Source: Brevibacterium sediminis (lineage in GTDB: Bacteria; Actinomycetota; Actinomycetes; Actinomycetales; Brevibacteriaceae). From it: a stretch of 64,000 nucleotides of DNA. This document shows positions 53,180-61,903 of the stretch, piece by piece. Under the pieces are notes generated by a model. The model was not told where the DNA came from, ran no database searches, and saw only the letters and a program-made list of their open reading frames with translations. The stretch lies in the NCBI RefSeq assembly GCF_013623905.1, contig NZ_JABKDD010000005.1, positions 62,001 to 126,000 of the forward strand, in the 5' to 3' direction. Every line of letters starts with the position of its first letter. The first letter of the stretch is position 1. Made by a program: the position numbers and the translations under genes.

Positions 53180-54082
53180 ATGGCTGAACCGAGTCTCAAG
53201 CGCCTCCAGTACTTCATCGCCTTGGCAGAGCACGGCAAGTTCCAGCTCGCCGCCGACGCGGTGAACATCTCACAGCCGGCGCTGAGCGCCGAACTCAAGA
53301 GACTCGAGGACTTCGTCGGCAAACCGCTGTTCCACCGCAGTCCCGTGACGAAGCTGACCGCCGCCGGAGAGGCGCTGCTGCCCTATGCGAAGTCCGCCGT
53401 CGGAGCCGCCCACCGTTTCAACGAATATGCGGCGGCCGTGAACACGGGGGCGCCGACGTCGATCTCGATCGGCACAGTGGCCACCTTCCTCCATCGCGGC
53501 CTGCCGCAGACGATCACGGACTTCTCCGCAGCGCACCCGGACATCCTCGTCACCACCGAGGAGGCCACCTCGGCGGCGCAGTCGGACATGCTGCTCGGCC
53601 ACAACATCGACATCGCCTGCGGACACATGCCCCTCCAACATCCCGGCGTCGTCTGCACTCCGGCTGCCCGGGAATCGTTCTGGCTGTGCGCTCCAGCGGG
53701 CTCACCGATCACCACCATCGCCGAGGCGGTCGATTCCCCGTTCGTCATCTTCCGCAAGAGCGCGTCCCCGATCTATCACGACACCGTCGTCGGCATCTGC
53801 CGCACGCACGGCTTCGAACCGCAGATCCACCATCGGACAGCCAGCTGGTCGGCCGCCGTCGAGATGGTCGCCCACGGACTCGGCGTCTCGCTTGTCCCCT
53901 CACCGGTGGCCCGCAGCTACCACGGCGATGAGCGACTGATCTTCACTCGGGTCGGCACTCGCCCGAATGCCCCGCAGGCGTGGATCACCGTCCGCCGGGA
54001 GGATCAGTCGACACTCATCGGCGACCTCGCCCTCGACCTCGTCATCGCCTCGGAATCACTCGCCGACCCGGTCGCCGACTGA
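53180..54082 (+). CDS. LysR-family transcriptional regulator
   Basis: The protein has 300 residues. The helix-turn-helix region reads LKRLQYFIALAEHGKFQLAADAVNISQPALSAELKRLEDFVGKPLFHR, and a LysR effector domain follows. It is divergent from the acyl-CoA dehydrogenase/CoA-transferase pair and 400 bp upstream of the MHS carrier on its own strand, so it could control either. The metabolite sensed is unknown; an acid fed into the CoA pathway is a reasonable guess. Confidence 0.9.
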   Translation: MAEPSLKRLQYFIALAEHGKFQLAADAVNISQPALSAELKRLEDFVGKPLFHRSPVTKLTAAGEALLPYAKSAVGAAHRFNEYAAAVNTGAPTSISIGTVATFLHRGLPQTITDFSAAHPDILVTTEEATSAAQSDMLLGHNIDIACGHMPLQHPGVVCTPAARESFWLCAPAGSPITTIAEAVDSPFVIFRKSASPIYHDTVVGICRTHGFEPQIHHRTASWSAAVEMVAHGLGVSLVPSPVARSYHGDERLIFTRVGTRPNAPQAWITVRREDQSTLIGDLALDLVIASESLADPVAD

Positions 54083-54481
54083 GGAACCGAGCCTCGCCGC
54101 ACGGACACTCCGGCCCGGCTGGAACCGGGCGGCCCCACCCCGCCCGGCACCGCAACGGCGAGCGAGCGCATCCGCTTCGCTTCACGCGTGGGCACAGCCG
54201 CCTCGGAGAGGGCATGGCCGCACTCTGATACACATCGCGCAACAATCCGTTACTCGACTACCTGTGCCAGTATCAGCAGAAATTCTCTCCTCGCGTCCTA
54301 CGGCCCGGTAAGCCGCAGAACATAAGGGAATCCGGCTGTAGCATCACTCTAAGTTATGACGGTATAACTAAAAAGTGTTTGCGCGGCCCACAAGGGCAAC
54401 TTACGGTGAACGAGCACCCATGCCACGTCAGAGACGCCTGGCATCGGTCGGCGCAATGACGCTCCACCTGAGAGGAATCGC
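54083..54481. other. Intergenic region before the MHS carrier
   Basis: These 399 bp contain no credible gene. The first part is GC-rich, with the window's common GCCGCCTCGG motif near 54190. From about 54280 it turns AT-rich and holds an inverted repeat AGTTAT-N6-ATAACT (54352-54369), probably in the carrier's promoter. Confidence 0.6.
54352..54369. promoter_or_regulatory. Inverted repeat before the MHS carrier
   Basis: AGTTAT-N6-ATAACT lies about 115 bp before the ATG at 54482, in the AT-rich promoter zone, and is a plausible operator. Confidence 0.45.
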
Positions 54482-55975
54482 ATGTCTGATTCGGTCAACA
54501 CCGCGAAACGCGCTCGCAAAGCCGGAATCGCATCATTCATCGGAACCACCATCGAGTGGTACGACTTCTACATCTACGGAACCGCCTCGGCGCTGGTCTT
54601 CGGGCATGTCTTCTTCCCCGACACCCTGCCTGCCGGCGTCGGCACTCTGCTCTCCTTCGTCACGCTGTGGGCGGGCTTCCTCGCTCGTCCGCTCGGCGGC
54701 ATCATCTTCGGTCACTTCGGTGACAAGTACGGCCGGAAGAAGACCCTCGTCGTCACGCTCGTGCTGATGGGCGCGGCATCGTTCCTCGTCGGTCTGCTGC
54801 CCGGATATGCGACCATCGGCATCGCCGCTCCGATCATCCTCACCTGCCTGCGCATCCTGCAGGGCATCGCGGTCGGCGGCGAATGGGGCGGATCCGTGCT
54901 CATCGCCAGCGAGAACGCCCCGAAGGGCAAGGGAGTCCTCTACTCGGCCTTCGCCCAGCAGGGATCACCGGCAGGAAATCTCATCTCCTCCGGCATGTTC
55001 TTCCTCCTCGCGCTCCTGCCGACCCCGCAGTTCCTCCTCTACGGCTGGAGGATCGCGTTCCTCGCCTCGATCTTCCTCATCGTCATCGGCCTCGTCATCC
55101 GCCTCAAGCTCGAAGAGCCGGAGAACATGAAGGTCGTGAAGAAGAAGGACGCCGTCGCCAAGGTTCCCGCCTTCGAGGCGATCAGGAAGCACTGGGTGCT
55201 CATCCTCCTCGGCGCCGGTGCGCTGCCGCTCATCCAGGTCACCTACCTCAAGACGACGTTCGCCACGGCCTGGGCCACGGACACCTCTCACTCTTGGGCG
55301 TACAGCTCGTCGACGTTCCTCGCCGTCGTCACGCTCGCGCTCGTGGTGCAGTTCATCGTCCAGCCCTTCGGCGCGATCATCCTCGACCGGGTCAAGGACA
55401 TGCGCAAGGCGATCTTCTGGATCATCCTGCCGGAGTTCGTCCTCATGCCGCTCATGTTCTTCGCGATCGAATTGGGCCATCCCGGCATCGCGCTGGCAGC
55501 CATGGCCGCTGCGACCGTTCCGCACTCGCTGTTCTACGCCGGCATCGGCGGCATCATCGCCCGGGCGTTCCCCACGCGGGTCCGGTACACGGGAATCTCG
55601 CTGGCCTACCAGCTGTGTTCGATGACCGTGGGCGGCGGCACCGCTGCGGCAGCACAGTGGATGTACACGAGCTCGGGATCCATCGTTCCGGTGGCGATCC
55701 TCAGCGCCGGCTATGCACTCGTCTCCCTCGTCTGCACGCTCATCCTGCTCAACAAGACCGGCTGGACGGCCAGCGAGAATTCGAAGGCCGAGGCCGCCGA
55801 CGAGGCGGAGTTCGCCGCAGCCCTCGCCGCCGAGCAGACCGAGCGCGACGCCGACTCGAAGGGCGCGCCTGGCGCGACCGGTTCCGTGTCAGCGGCCGCC
55901 GGTTCCGCACCGGCCGCCGACGCCACAGGCGCGGACTCAGAACCTGCACCGGCGCGCGCTCCCGTCACTCCCTAG
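54482..55975 (+). CDS. MFS transporter, metabolite:H+ symporter (MHS) family
   Basis: The protein has 497 residues and twelve helices. Marks of the MHS/sugar-porter group are SFIGTTIEWYDFYIYGTASALVFG at the start, GGIIFGHFGDKYGRKKTLVVTLVLMG after helix 2, and GGEWGGSVLIASENAPKGKG. Relatives carry shikimate, alpha-ketoglutarate, dicarboxylates or betaines with protons. The last 80 residues are a disordered alanine-rich tail. GAGAGGA lies before the ATG. It sits next to acyl-CoA/CoA-transferase genes, so an aromatic or organic acid is a likely cargo. Confidence 0.91.
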   Translation: MSDSVNTAKRARKAGIASFIGTTIEWYDFYIYGTASALVFGHVFFPDTLPAGVGTLLSFVTLWAGFLARPLGGIIFGHFGDKYGRKKTLVVTLVLMGAASFLVGLLPGYATIGIAAPIILTCLRILQGIAVGGEWGGSVLIASENAPKGKGVLYSAFAQQGSPAGNLISSGMFFLLALLPTPQFLLYGWRIAFLASIFLIVIGLVIRLKLEEPENMKVVKKKDAVAKVPAFEAIRKHWVLILLGAGALPLIQVTYLKTTFATAWATDTSHSWAYSSSTFLAVVTLALVVQFIVQPFGAIILDRVKDMRKAIFWIILPEFVLMPLMFFAIELGHPGIALAAMAAATVPHSLFYAGIGGIIARAFPTRVRYTGISLAYQLCSMTVGGGTAAAAQWMYTSSGSIVPVAILSAGYALVSLVCTLILLNKTGWTASENSKAEAADEAEFAAALAAEQTERDADSKGAPGATGSVSAAAGSAPAADATGADSEPAPARAPVTP

Positions 55976-55995
55976 GCCTCGGCTTTTACGACGGT

Positions 55996-56027
55996 GCGGC
56001 CCCGAGTTCCTATTGGACTGGGGCCGC
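55996..56027 (+). terminator. Hairpin after the MHS carrier
   Basis: GCGGCCCC pairs with GGGGCCGC over a 16-nt loop. No strong T-run follows, so the terminator call is moderate. Confidence 0.5.
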
Positions 56028-56088
56028 ATCAAGTTGTGTGGTCGCAGAACTGCGTCCCCGACTTCTTCGGCCAAATAAGCGCCAGCAG

Positions 56089-56144
56089 CCCTGTCTACGA
56101 CCAATAGCACTAGTTGCAACATGTGCTATCCGTCGTAAACAGGG
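56089..56144. repeat. Long hairpin between convergent genes
   Basis: CCCTGTcTACGAC pairs with GTCGTAaACAGGG, then ATAGCAC with GTGCTAT, around a 12-nt loop: about 19 bp of stem over 56 bp. It has the same length as family A but a different sequence. It lies between the MHS carrier and the CoA-transferase genes. Confidence 0.75.
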
Positions 56145-56174
56145 CCGTTGCGCGGGAGTCAGCCCGCACCCGCC

Positions 56175-56957
56175 TCAGCGCAGGTAGAGGCGGACCGTGT
56201 CGATCTCGTCACGGAGCAGGCGCACTTCTTCGGCCGTCGGCGCCTGGGTCTGCGTGACATCCTCGGCGACGGCGAGGTCCCAGCCGGTCGCTTCCTGCAC
56301 CTGCTCGACGGTCACTCCCGGGTGGACCTCGCTGAGTTCGAGTTCGCCGAGGCGCTCACGCCGCCGCAGGATCCCCAGTGGGGTGATGACGGTGGAGACT
56401 CCGAATCCGCGCGGTTGGATGAAGTCTGGCTGCTCCGCCGCGCGCACGGGCGAGGCCGAGGTGACGAAGTCGAGTTCGGCGGGGAAGGCGGCCGGGTCAT
56501 GGCGGCGGAGGACGACGAAGACCTCTCCGGCATTGGCCATGATGTCGGCGGCGCCGCCCGAACCGGGCAGGCGCACTTTCGGAGATTCCCAGTCACCGAT
56601 GACGGTGGTGTTGAGCGAACCGAACCGGTCCACCTGCGCTGCACCGAGGAATCCCACATCGACGTTCCCTCCTTGGAGGACGTAGCCGAAGAGGGCATGC
56701 ATGCTGACGACCGCCTCGGCCCCGGAGACGACGACGGAGTCCGCGATGCCTTCGGCCATCGATTCGGGGTGCGCGCCGGCGACCCCGGATTCGTAGATGA
56801 GCTGGATGCTCGGATTCACCGTGCGGTGGGCGAGGTCGACGGCCAGCGTGGGCAGCCCGACGCCGGCGAAGACGGTGCGGCTGCGGGCGAGCATCTTCGC
56901 AGCCGCGCAGACGATGAGTTCGGTTTCGGTGAAGTCCTTCGCCGAGGCGGTGCTCAC
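56175..56957 (-). CDS. CoA-transferase subunit B (glutaconate/CatJ/IpdB type)
   Basis: The protein has 260 residues. The conserved LARSRTVFAGVGLPTLAVDLAHRTVNPSIQLIYESGVAGAHPESM region and the later LPGSGGAADIMANAGEVFVVLRRHD are typical of class I B subunits of the glutaconate CoA-transferase group. With subunit A it moves CoA between acids, or acts in ring opening as IpdAB does. The GTG start overlaps the subunit A stop (GTGA). Relatives include 3-oxoadipate CoA-transferase CatIJ, which would fit the thiolase nearby. The substrate is not settled. Confidence 0.87.
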   Translation of the reverse strand: MSTASAKDFTETELIVCAAAKMLARSRTVFAGVGLPTLAVDLAHRTVNPSIQLIYESGVAGAHPESMAEGIADSVVVSGAEAVVSMHALFGYVLQGGNVDVGFLGAAQVDRFGSLNTTVIGDWESPKVRLPGSGGAADIMANAGEVFVVLRRHDPAAFPAELDFVTSASPVRAAEQPDFIQPRGFGVSTVITPLGILRRRERLGELELSEVHPGVTVEQVQEATGWDLAVAEDVTQTQAPTAEEVRLLRDEIDTVRLYLR

Positions 56958-57898
56958 TTCAGGCTCCCTTCGCTCGGTTGCATACGGCGTCCGTAATCGA
57001 CCACGCCCGAGGGGCGCGGATCCACGAGCAGACCGCGGAGACGATCGTGACCGATCGATTCCAGGTATTCGGCATGGTCGCGGGCCCCGCGCACATGGAC
57101 GTCGAGCCACTCCTGCAACCGGGCGGGGTCCTTCGAGATCGCGGTCCATTCGCGATAGAAGGCATTGTCGCGATCGTAGGAGCCCTGCACATAGGACGGG
57201 TGCGCCCCGGTTCGCACTTCGCACACCGCGTCGACGGCGTGAGCCGGGATGAGAGTGCGGTTCGGGTCGGAGCGGACGACCTCGTCGTCGACGATCTCCT
57301 CGACGGTGACGATGACATGGTCGGCCGCGTAGACGGCTTCCTGCTGAGTGCCGGTGATGCCCCAGATCTGGACGTTGCCATTACGGTCGGCGCGCTGGGC
57401 GTGGATGATCGTGACATCGGGGTTGAGGGGTGGCACGACGTACGTCTTCTTGCCCGAATACGGGTCGACGACGGAGCGGATGTCCGGGTTGATGCCGGGG
57501 ATGTCGGAGCCGACGAAGGAGCCGATCGGAGCAAACGGCAGGCGAGCGGCTCCGGCGTGATAGCGCAGGGTCATCGCGTGGTGTGAGTACTCTTCGACCG
57601 CGAGCGGCCGCGGGTCGGCCGATTCGATGCGGCGCCGCACCTCGTAGAGGCTGCCGGCCGAACCGGAGGCGAAGAAGGAGCAGACAAGGCGATCGACGCA
57701 GTCGGCGGCGATCATCATGTCGCTGAGCAGATCGGGGGTGAGCCGGCAGAAGGTGAGTCCGGAGATTCCCTGTCGGATGATCTCGTGTCCGGCGGCGAAC
57801 GGGATAAGGTGGGAGAACCCCTCGAGCGCCACCGTGGCCCCGTCCTCGACGTAGCGTTCGATGGCCTCAGGCAGACTGACGACTGTGTCACTGTGCAT
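56954..57898 (-). CDS. CoA-transferase subunit A (glutaconate/CatI/IpdA type)
   Basis: The protein has 314 residues. SLPEAIERYVEDGATVALEGFSHLIPFAAGHEIIRQG at the start and YVVPPLNPDVTIIHAQRADRNGNVQIWG in the middle are family marks. The length (about 310) is that of CatI/GctA, larger than PcaI. It pairs with subunit B, the coding regions overlapping by 4 bp. It is divergent from the LysR gene at 58009, with an inverted repeat ATTATTG-N10-CAATAAT in the 110-bp gap. Confidence 0.88.
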   Translation of the reverse strand: MHSDTVVSLPEAIERYVEDGATVALEGFSHLIPFAAGHEIIRQGISGLTFCRLTPDLLSDMMIAADCVDRLVCSFFASGSAGSLYEVRRRIESADPRPLAVEEYSHHAMTLRYHAGAARLPFAPIGSFVGSDIPGINPDIRSVVDPYSGKKTYVVPPLNPDVTIIHAQRADRNGNVQIWGITGTQQEAVYAADHVIVTVEEIVDDEVVRSDPNRTLIPAHAVDAVCEVRTGAHPSYVQGSYDRDNAFYREWTAISKDPARLQEWLDVHVRGARDHAEYLESIGHDRLRGLLVDPRPSGVVDYGRRMQPSEGSLK

Positions 57899-57945
57899 GG
57901 TTCGCAGGCTATAGCAATTACCGAAATCCGCAAAATATCTCTGTG

Positions 57946-57969
57946 ATTATTGTCAATTCATGCAATAAT
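57946..57969. promoter_or_regulatory. LysR-type operator in the CoA-transferase/LysR gap
   Basis: ATTATTG and CAATAAT are perfect 7-bp arms with a 10-bp spacer, in the only AT-rich stretch of the gap. The T-N11-A-like form suits the LysR protein at 58009. Confidence 0.7.
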
Positions 57970-58008
57970 TAAGGCATTCGCCCGGACCGCCTGATACAGG
58001 AGAACACA

Positions 58009-58902
58009 GTGGAGCTGCAGCAGATCCGCGCCTTCGTCGCCGTCGCCGAGGAACTCCACTTCGGCCGCGCCGCCGAACGCCTCGGCATGGCCCAGCCCCC
58101 GCTGAGCCGCACCATCCGCTCCCTGGAGACCGAACTCGGCGCCTCACTGTTCCAACGCACGACGCGCTCAGTCAGCCTTTCCCCCGCCGGTGAGGCTCTG
58201 CTCGAACCGGCCAAACACATGCTCGCCACCCAGCAGGCCGCCATCGAATCCGTCCACCGCTCCTCCAGCGGCGAGGTCGGACGCGTGCGCTTCGGCTACT
58301 CGCATCCATCCTCCCGGGACCTCGCCGCCACCCTCGTGGCAGCCTCGCACGAACGCAATCCGGGCATCGCCTTCCACCTCGAGTCGACGGTCTATGCCGA
58401 CGAAGGCCTCGAGAGGATCATGGACGGCACTCTCGACCTCGCGCTGGTCCGCTGGCGTCGGCGGCCTCCGCTCATCGCGGGTCGCCCAGTGGCGATCGAG
58501 CGCCCATGTGTCGCCTTGCCGAGTTCACATCGCCTGGCGAATCGGAAGAAGATCGACGTCGCAGAGCTCGCCGATGAGCCTTTCGTCCTCCTGCCCGCGC
58601 GCCCGAATTCGAACCTGCGCGAGACCGCCATGCGCCTGTGCCTCGATGCCGGGTTCAGCCCGCGCACGGTCCAGGAGGCCCCCGATTCGCAGTCGATCTC
58701 TGCGCTCGTGGCCGCCGGAATGGGTGTGACGATCACGTTCGACTCCGTCGCCGCCGGCTACGACTCGCGGATCACCGCCGTGCCGCTCGATCTCCCGAAC
58801 GAAGCTACCCAGCTTCACCTCGCATACCGCCTCGACCAACAGGACGCAGCCCTGAGCACGGTCCTCGATGTCGCCGAGGCGGTCTTGCCGACAGTCCGCT
58901 GA
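58009..58902 (+). CDS. LysR-family regulator of the acyl-CoA genes
   Basis: The protein has 297 residues. The DNA-binding part reads MELQQIRAFVAVAEELHFGRAAERLGMAQPPLSRTIRSLETELGASLFQRT, the form seen in CatR/BenM-like regulators of aromatic acid pathways. The GTG at 58009 is preceded by AGGAG. It is divergent from the CoA-transferase genes and upstream of thiolase, CaiB and acyl-CoA dehydrogenase genes on its own strand. Aromatic acid breakdown products are plausible effectors. Confidence 0.9.
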   Translation: MELQQIRAFVAVAEELHFGRAAERLGMAQPPLSRTIRSLETELGASLFQRTTRSVSLSPAGEALLEPAKHMLATQQAAIESVHRSSSGEVGRVRFGYSHPSSRDLAATLVAASHERNPGIAFHLESTVYADEGLERIMDGTLDLALVRWRRRPPLIAGRPVAIERPCVALPSSHRLANRKKIDVAELADEPFVLLPARPNSNLRETAMRLCLDAGFSPRTVQEAPDSQSISALVAAGMGVTITFDSVAAGYDSRITAVPLDLPNEATQLHLAYRLDQQDAALSTVLDVAEAVLPTVR

Positions 58903-59060
58903 GCTCGGCCGGTCTCACCGCCGTTCGGAAAACCTCCACACCCGCCGCCCACGCGACCGACTCCACCATCGTTCACCGCGCACGCGTCCGCCGTCGGCAC
59001 ATCCGCCATCGGGGCGTCGGATGCCCATTCATTGAGATGACCTCTTGTCTCTCGTGATCT

Positions 59061-59086
59061 ATTCGGATATGTTCATAAATCAGAAT
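59061..59086. promoter_or_regulatory. Inverted repeat before the thiolase gene
   Basis: ATTCGGAT-N10-ATCAGAAT (7 of 8 pairs) lies about 92 bp before the start, in an AT-rich patch. It is a possible second LysR site. Confidence 0.45.
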
Positions 59087-59177
59087 GTATTGATATCAGC
59101 ATCGGCAGTGATGCCGAAGGGATCGATGCCTCACCGCCGCAGCAGGACGGCTCGATCACAACCCAAAGGGAGACTCT

Positions 59178-60401
59178 GTGTCCGAAGACATCGTCATCTG
59201 CGAACCTCTCCGCTCCCCCGTGGGCGGATTCGGCGGACAGTTCAAGAACGTTCCGCATGAGGAGCTCGGCCGACAGGTCCTCGCAGCTCTGCTGGAGAAG
59301 ACCAACCTGCCGGGCGAGGCCATTGAGGATGTCGTCCTCGGCAACTGCTATCCGCACATGGAGACTCCGGCGATCGGCCGCGTCGTCGCCCTCAATGCGG
59401 GACTGCCGATCACCGTTCCCGGCCGCCAGGTCGACCGTCGCTGCGGCTCCGGCCTGCAGGCGATCGCCGACGCCCACGCGATGATCTCAGCCGGTTTCGC
59501 CGACCTCGTCGTTGCCGGCGGCGTCGAGTCGATGAGCCGCGCACCGTTCTTCAACGAGGAGATCCGGTGGGGCGTCAAGGGCGGCAACATCGAACTCAAG
59601 GACGGTCTCGTCCGCGGCCGCCTCACCGCCGGCGGCAACGATTACCCGGTGCCCGGAGGAATGATCGAAACCGCGGAGAACCTGCGTCGGGAGTACAAGA
59701 TCTCGCGGGAGGACCAGGACGCCTACGCCGTTGAATCGCATCGTCGGGCCGCCTCGGCGACGGAAGAAGGGAAGTTCGCCGACGAGATCGTGCCGATCAC
59801 GCTGCCGGCCACCAGGAAGACCCCCGAACAGGTCATCACGACCGACGAGCACATCCGTCCCGGATCGACGGTCGAGAAGCTCGCGAAGCTCAAGCCGATG
59901 CTCGGGAAGTCCGACGATGAGGCCACGGTGACCGCCGGCAATGCCTCGGGCCAGAACGATGGTGCCGCGCTGTGCATCGTCACCACCGCAGCCAAGGCCG
60001 CCGAGCTCGGTCTGCGGGTCTTCGCCCGCATGCGCAGCTGGGCGGTGGCCGGAGTGCCGCCGAAGACGATGGGCATCGGCCCGGTCCCCGCGACTGCGAA
60101 GGCACTGCAGCAGGCGGGTCTCGAACTCGGCGATATCGACCTCATCGAACTCAACGAGGCATTCGCGGCGCAGGTGCTCGCCTGCACGACCGAATGGAAG
60201 CTGTCCGAATCCGACTTCGCCGAGCGTCTCAACGTCAACGGCTCGGGCATCTCACTCGGCCACCCGGTCGGCGCCACCGGTGGGCGCATCCTCGCCACCC
60301 TGCTGCGCGAGATGGATCGCCGCGAATCGCGCTACGGCCTCGAGACCATGTGCATCGGCGGCGGTCAGGGCATGGCAGCCGTCTTCGAACGCGTGGCCTG
60401 A
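59178..60401 (+). CDS. Thiolase (acetyl-CoA acetyltransferase / beta-ketoadipyl-CoA type)
   Basis: The protein has 407 residues. The catalytic cysteine is in DRRCGSGLQAIADAHAMI near residue 88; the late GHPVGATGGRI supplies the histidine and CIGGGQGMAAVFE the second cysteine. It breaks or joins beta-ketoacyl-CoA units. With the nearby CoA-transferase pair it could finish a 3-oxoadipate or short-chain branch, but the substrate is unproven. The GTG start follows AAAGGGA. It is the first gene of a probable thiolase-CaiB-acyl-CoA dehydrogenase unit. Confidence 0.92.
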   Translation: MSEDIVICEPLRSPVGGFGGQFKNVPHEELGRQVLAALLEKTNLPGEAIEDVVLGNCYPHMETPAIGRVVALNAGLPITVPGRQVDRRCGSGLQAIADAHAMISAGFADLVVAGGVESMSRAPFFNEEIRWGVKGGNIELKDGLVRGRLTAGGNDYPVPGGMIETAENLRREYKISREDQDAYAVESHRRAASATEEGKFADEIVPITLPATRKTPEQVITTDEHIRPGSTVEKLAKLKPMLGKSDDEATVTAGNASGQNDGAALCIVTTAAKAAELGLRVFARMRSWAVAGVPPKTMGIGPVPATAKALQQAGLELGDIDLIELNEAFAAQVLACTTEWKLSESDFAERLNVNGSGISLGHPVGATGGRILATLLREMDRRESRYGLETMCIGGGQGMAAVFERVA

Positions 60402-60619
60402 CAGGACGGCCTCGCCTGAGGCTGATCGACTCGAGGAGCCAGCAGCTCACCGCAGGCCGAGTGAAGGGCCGTCCGCGTCTGTCGCGGGCGGCCCTTCACG
60501 CCGACTCAAGCCACCCCAGGGACGGACCGCCCGTCAGCGCTCGATCCAGTCCGGCACCTCGGACGAAATCCGCGGAGACCCCGTTGTCTTCGCCCAGGTC
60601 AGCGCCGAGGATGAGGAAC

Positions 60620-61762
60620 ATGAACGCAACGAAGCAGCTGCTGACCGGGGTTCGGGTCGCCGATTTCTCCCGAGTCCTCGCCGGTCCCTACGCCACGGCG
60701 ATGCTCGCCGATCAGGGCGCCGAGGTCATCAAGATCGAGATGCCCGGCCACGGGGACGATTCCCGACATCTCGGACCCTTCACAGATTCCGGGTCGACTT
60801 ACTTCACCGGACTCAACCGCGGAAAGCGCTCGATCGAGGCCGATCTCAAGGACCCGGAAGACCACGCTCGACTGCTCGATCTCATCGCGAGCTGCGATGT
60901 CGTCGTCGAGAACTTCCGGCCCGGCGTCGCCGCGAAGCTCGGCCTGTCCTATGAGGACCTCAAGGCCGTCAAACCCGATATCGTCTACGCGTCGATCTCC
61001 GGCTTCGGACAGCACGGCACCCAAGCCGAACGCCCCGCCTACGACACGGTCATCCAGGCCCTGAGCGGCCTCATGGCCTCGACCGGCTTCCCCGACGGCT
61101 CCCCCACCCGAGTCGGCGAATCCATCGCCGACGTCTCCGCCGGAGTCTTCGCCGCCTTCGGCATCTCCTCGGCGCTCTTCCACCGCCAGAGGACCGGCGA
61201 AGGTGCCCATATCGACATTCCGATGCTCGACGTCATGCTCGCCATGCAGCCGACGAACGCCTCCCTCCACTCCGCTGGATCCGCCCCCACCCGGGTCGGC
61301 AACCGCCACCCCGTCTCGGCACCGTTCGACACCTATCGCGCCGCCGACGGACTCCTCGTCATCGCCGTGGCCAACGACCGGCTCTTCGGTACCCTTGCCC
61401 AGACCCTCGGCAAGCCGGAGCTGGCCACCGATCCGCGCTTCGCCACCGACGCTCATCGGTCGGACAACGACGACGCGCTGCGCATCGAGATCGAAGAATT
61501 CACCACCGGGCGCACCGTGACCGAGCTGTGCGAGATCTTCGATGCCGCCGGAATCCCGAACTCCCCCGTCCTCGATTTCGCCGAGGCGGTCACCGGCCCC
61601 ATCGGCTCCGATCGCGATCTCACTGCCACCGATCCCCGATCCGGGCACGCCTTCCTCGGCCACCCGCTCCTTGTCGACGGCACCCGCCCGGCGTCCGCGC
61701 TTCCGGCGCCCCGCCTCGGCGAACACAACGCCGACTTCGCCGCACCCACCGACGCACTCTGA
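60620..61762 (+). CDS. CaiB/BaiF-family (class III) CoA-transferase
   Basis: The protein has 380 residues. VADFSRVLAGPYATAMLADQGAEVIKIEMPGHGDDSRHLGPF is the N-terminal family block and PAYDTVIQALSGLMASTGFPDG carries the catalytic aspartate. It activates a carboxylic acid as a CoA thioester. ATGs at 60611 and 60620 are both possible; 60620 gives better spacing to AGGA. It follows the thiolase by 218 bp and precedes the acyl-CoA dehydrogenase by 141 bp. It is the second class III enzyme in the window, about 40% like the first by eye, so they probably handle different acids. Confidence 0.9.
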   Translation: MNATKQLLTGVRVADFSRVLAGPYATAMLADQGAEVIKIEMPGHGDDSRHLGPFTDSGSTYFTGLNRGKRSIEADLKDPEDHARLLDLIASCDVVVENFRPGVAAKLGLSYEDLKAVKPDIVYASISGFGQHGTQAERPAYDTVIQALSGLMASTGFPDGSPTRVGESIADVSAGVFAAFGISSALFHRQRTGEGAHIDIPMLDVMLAMQPTNASLHSAGSAPTRVGNRHPVSAPFDTYRAADGLLVIAVANDRLFGTLAQTLGKPELATDPRFATDAHRSDNDDALRIEIEEFTTGRTVTELCEIFDAAGIPNSPVLDFAEAVTGPIGSDRDLTATDPRSGHAFLGHPLLVDGTRPASALPAPRLGEHNADFAAPTDAL

Positions 61763-61903
61763 CCTGACCGGCTGGCCTCAACCTCGCCGAGGCGGCGCAC
61801 TCCGCACGAATCCCCTGGCCTCTCAGTCAGGATTCCCCGATCCTCCTGGTCGGGACCCCGTCCAATTCCATCGAACCGATCCCCATTGCAAAGGAGCACT
61901 CTT

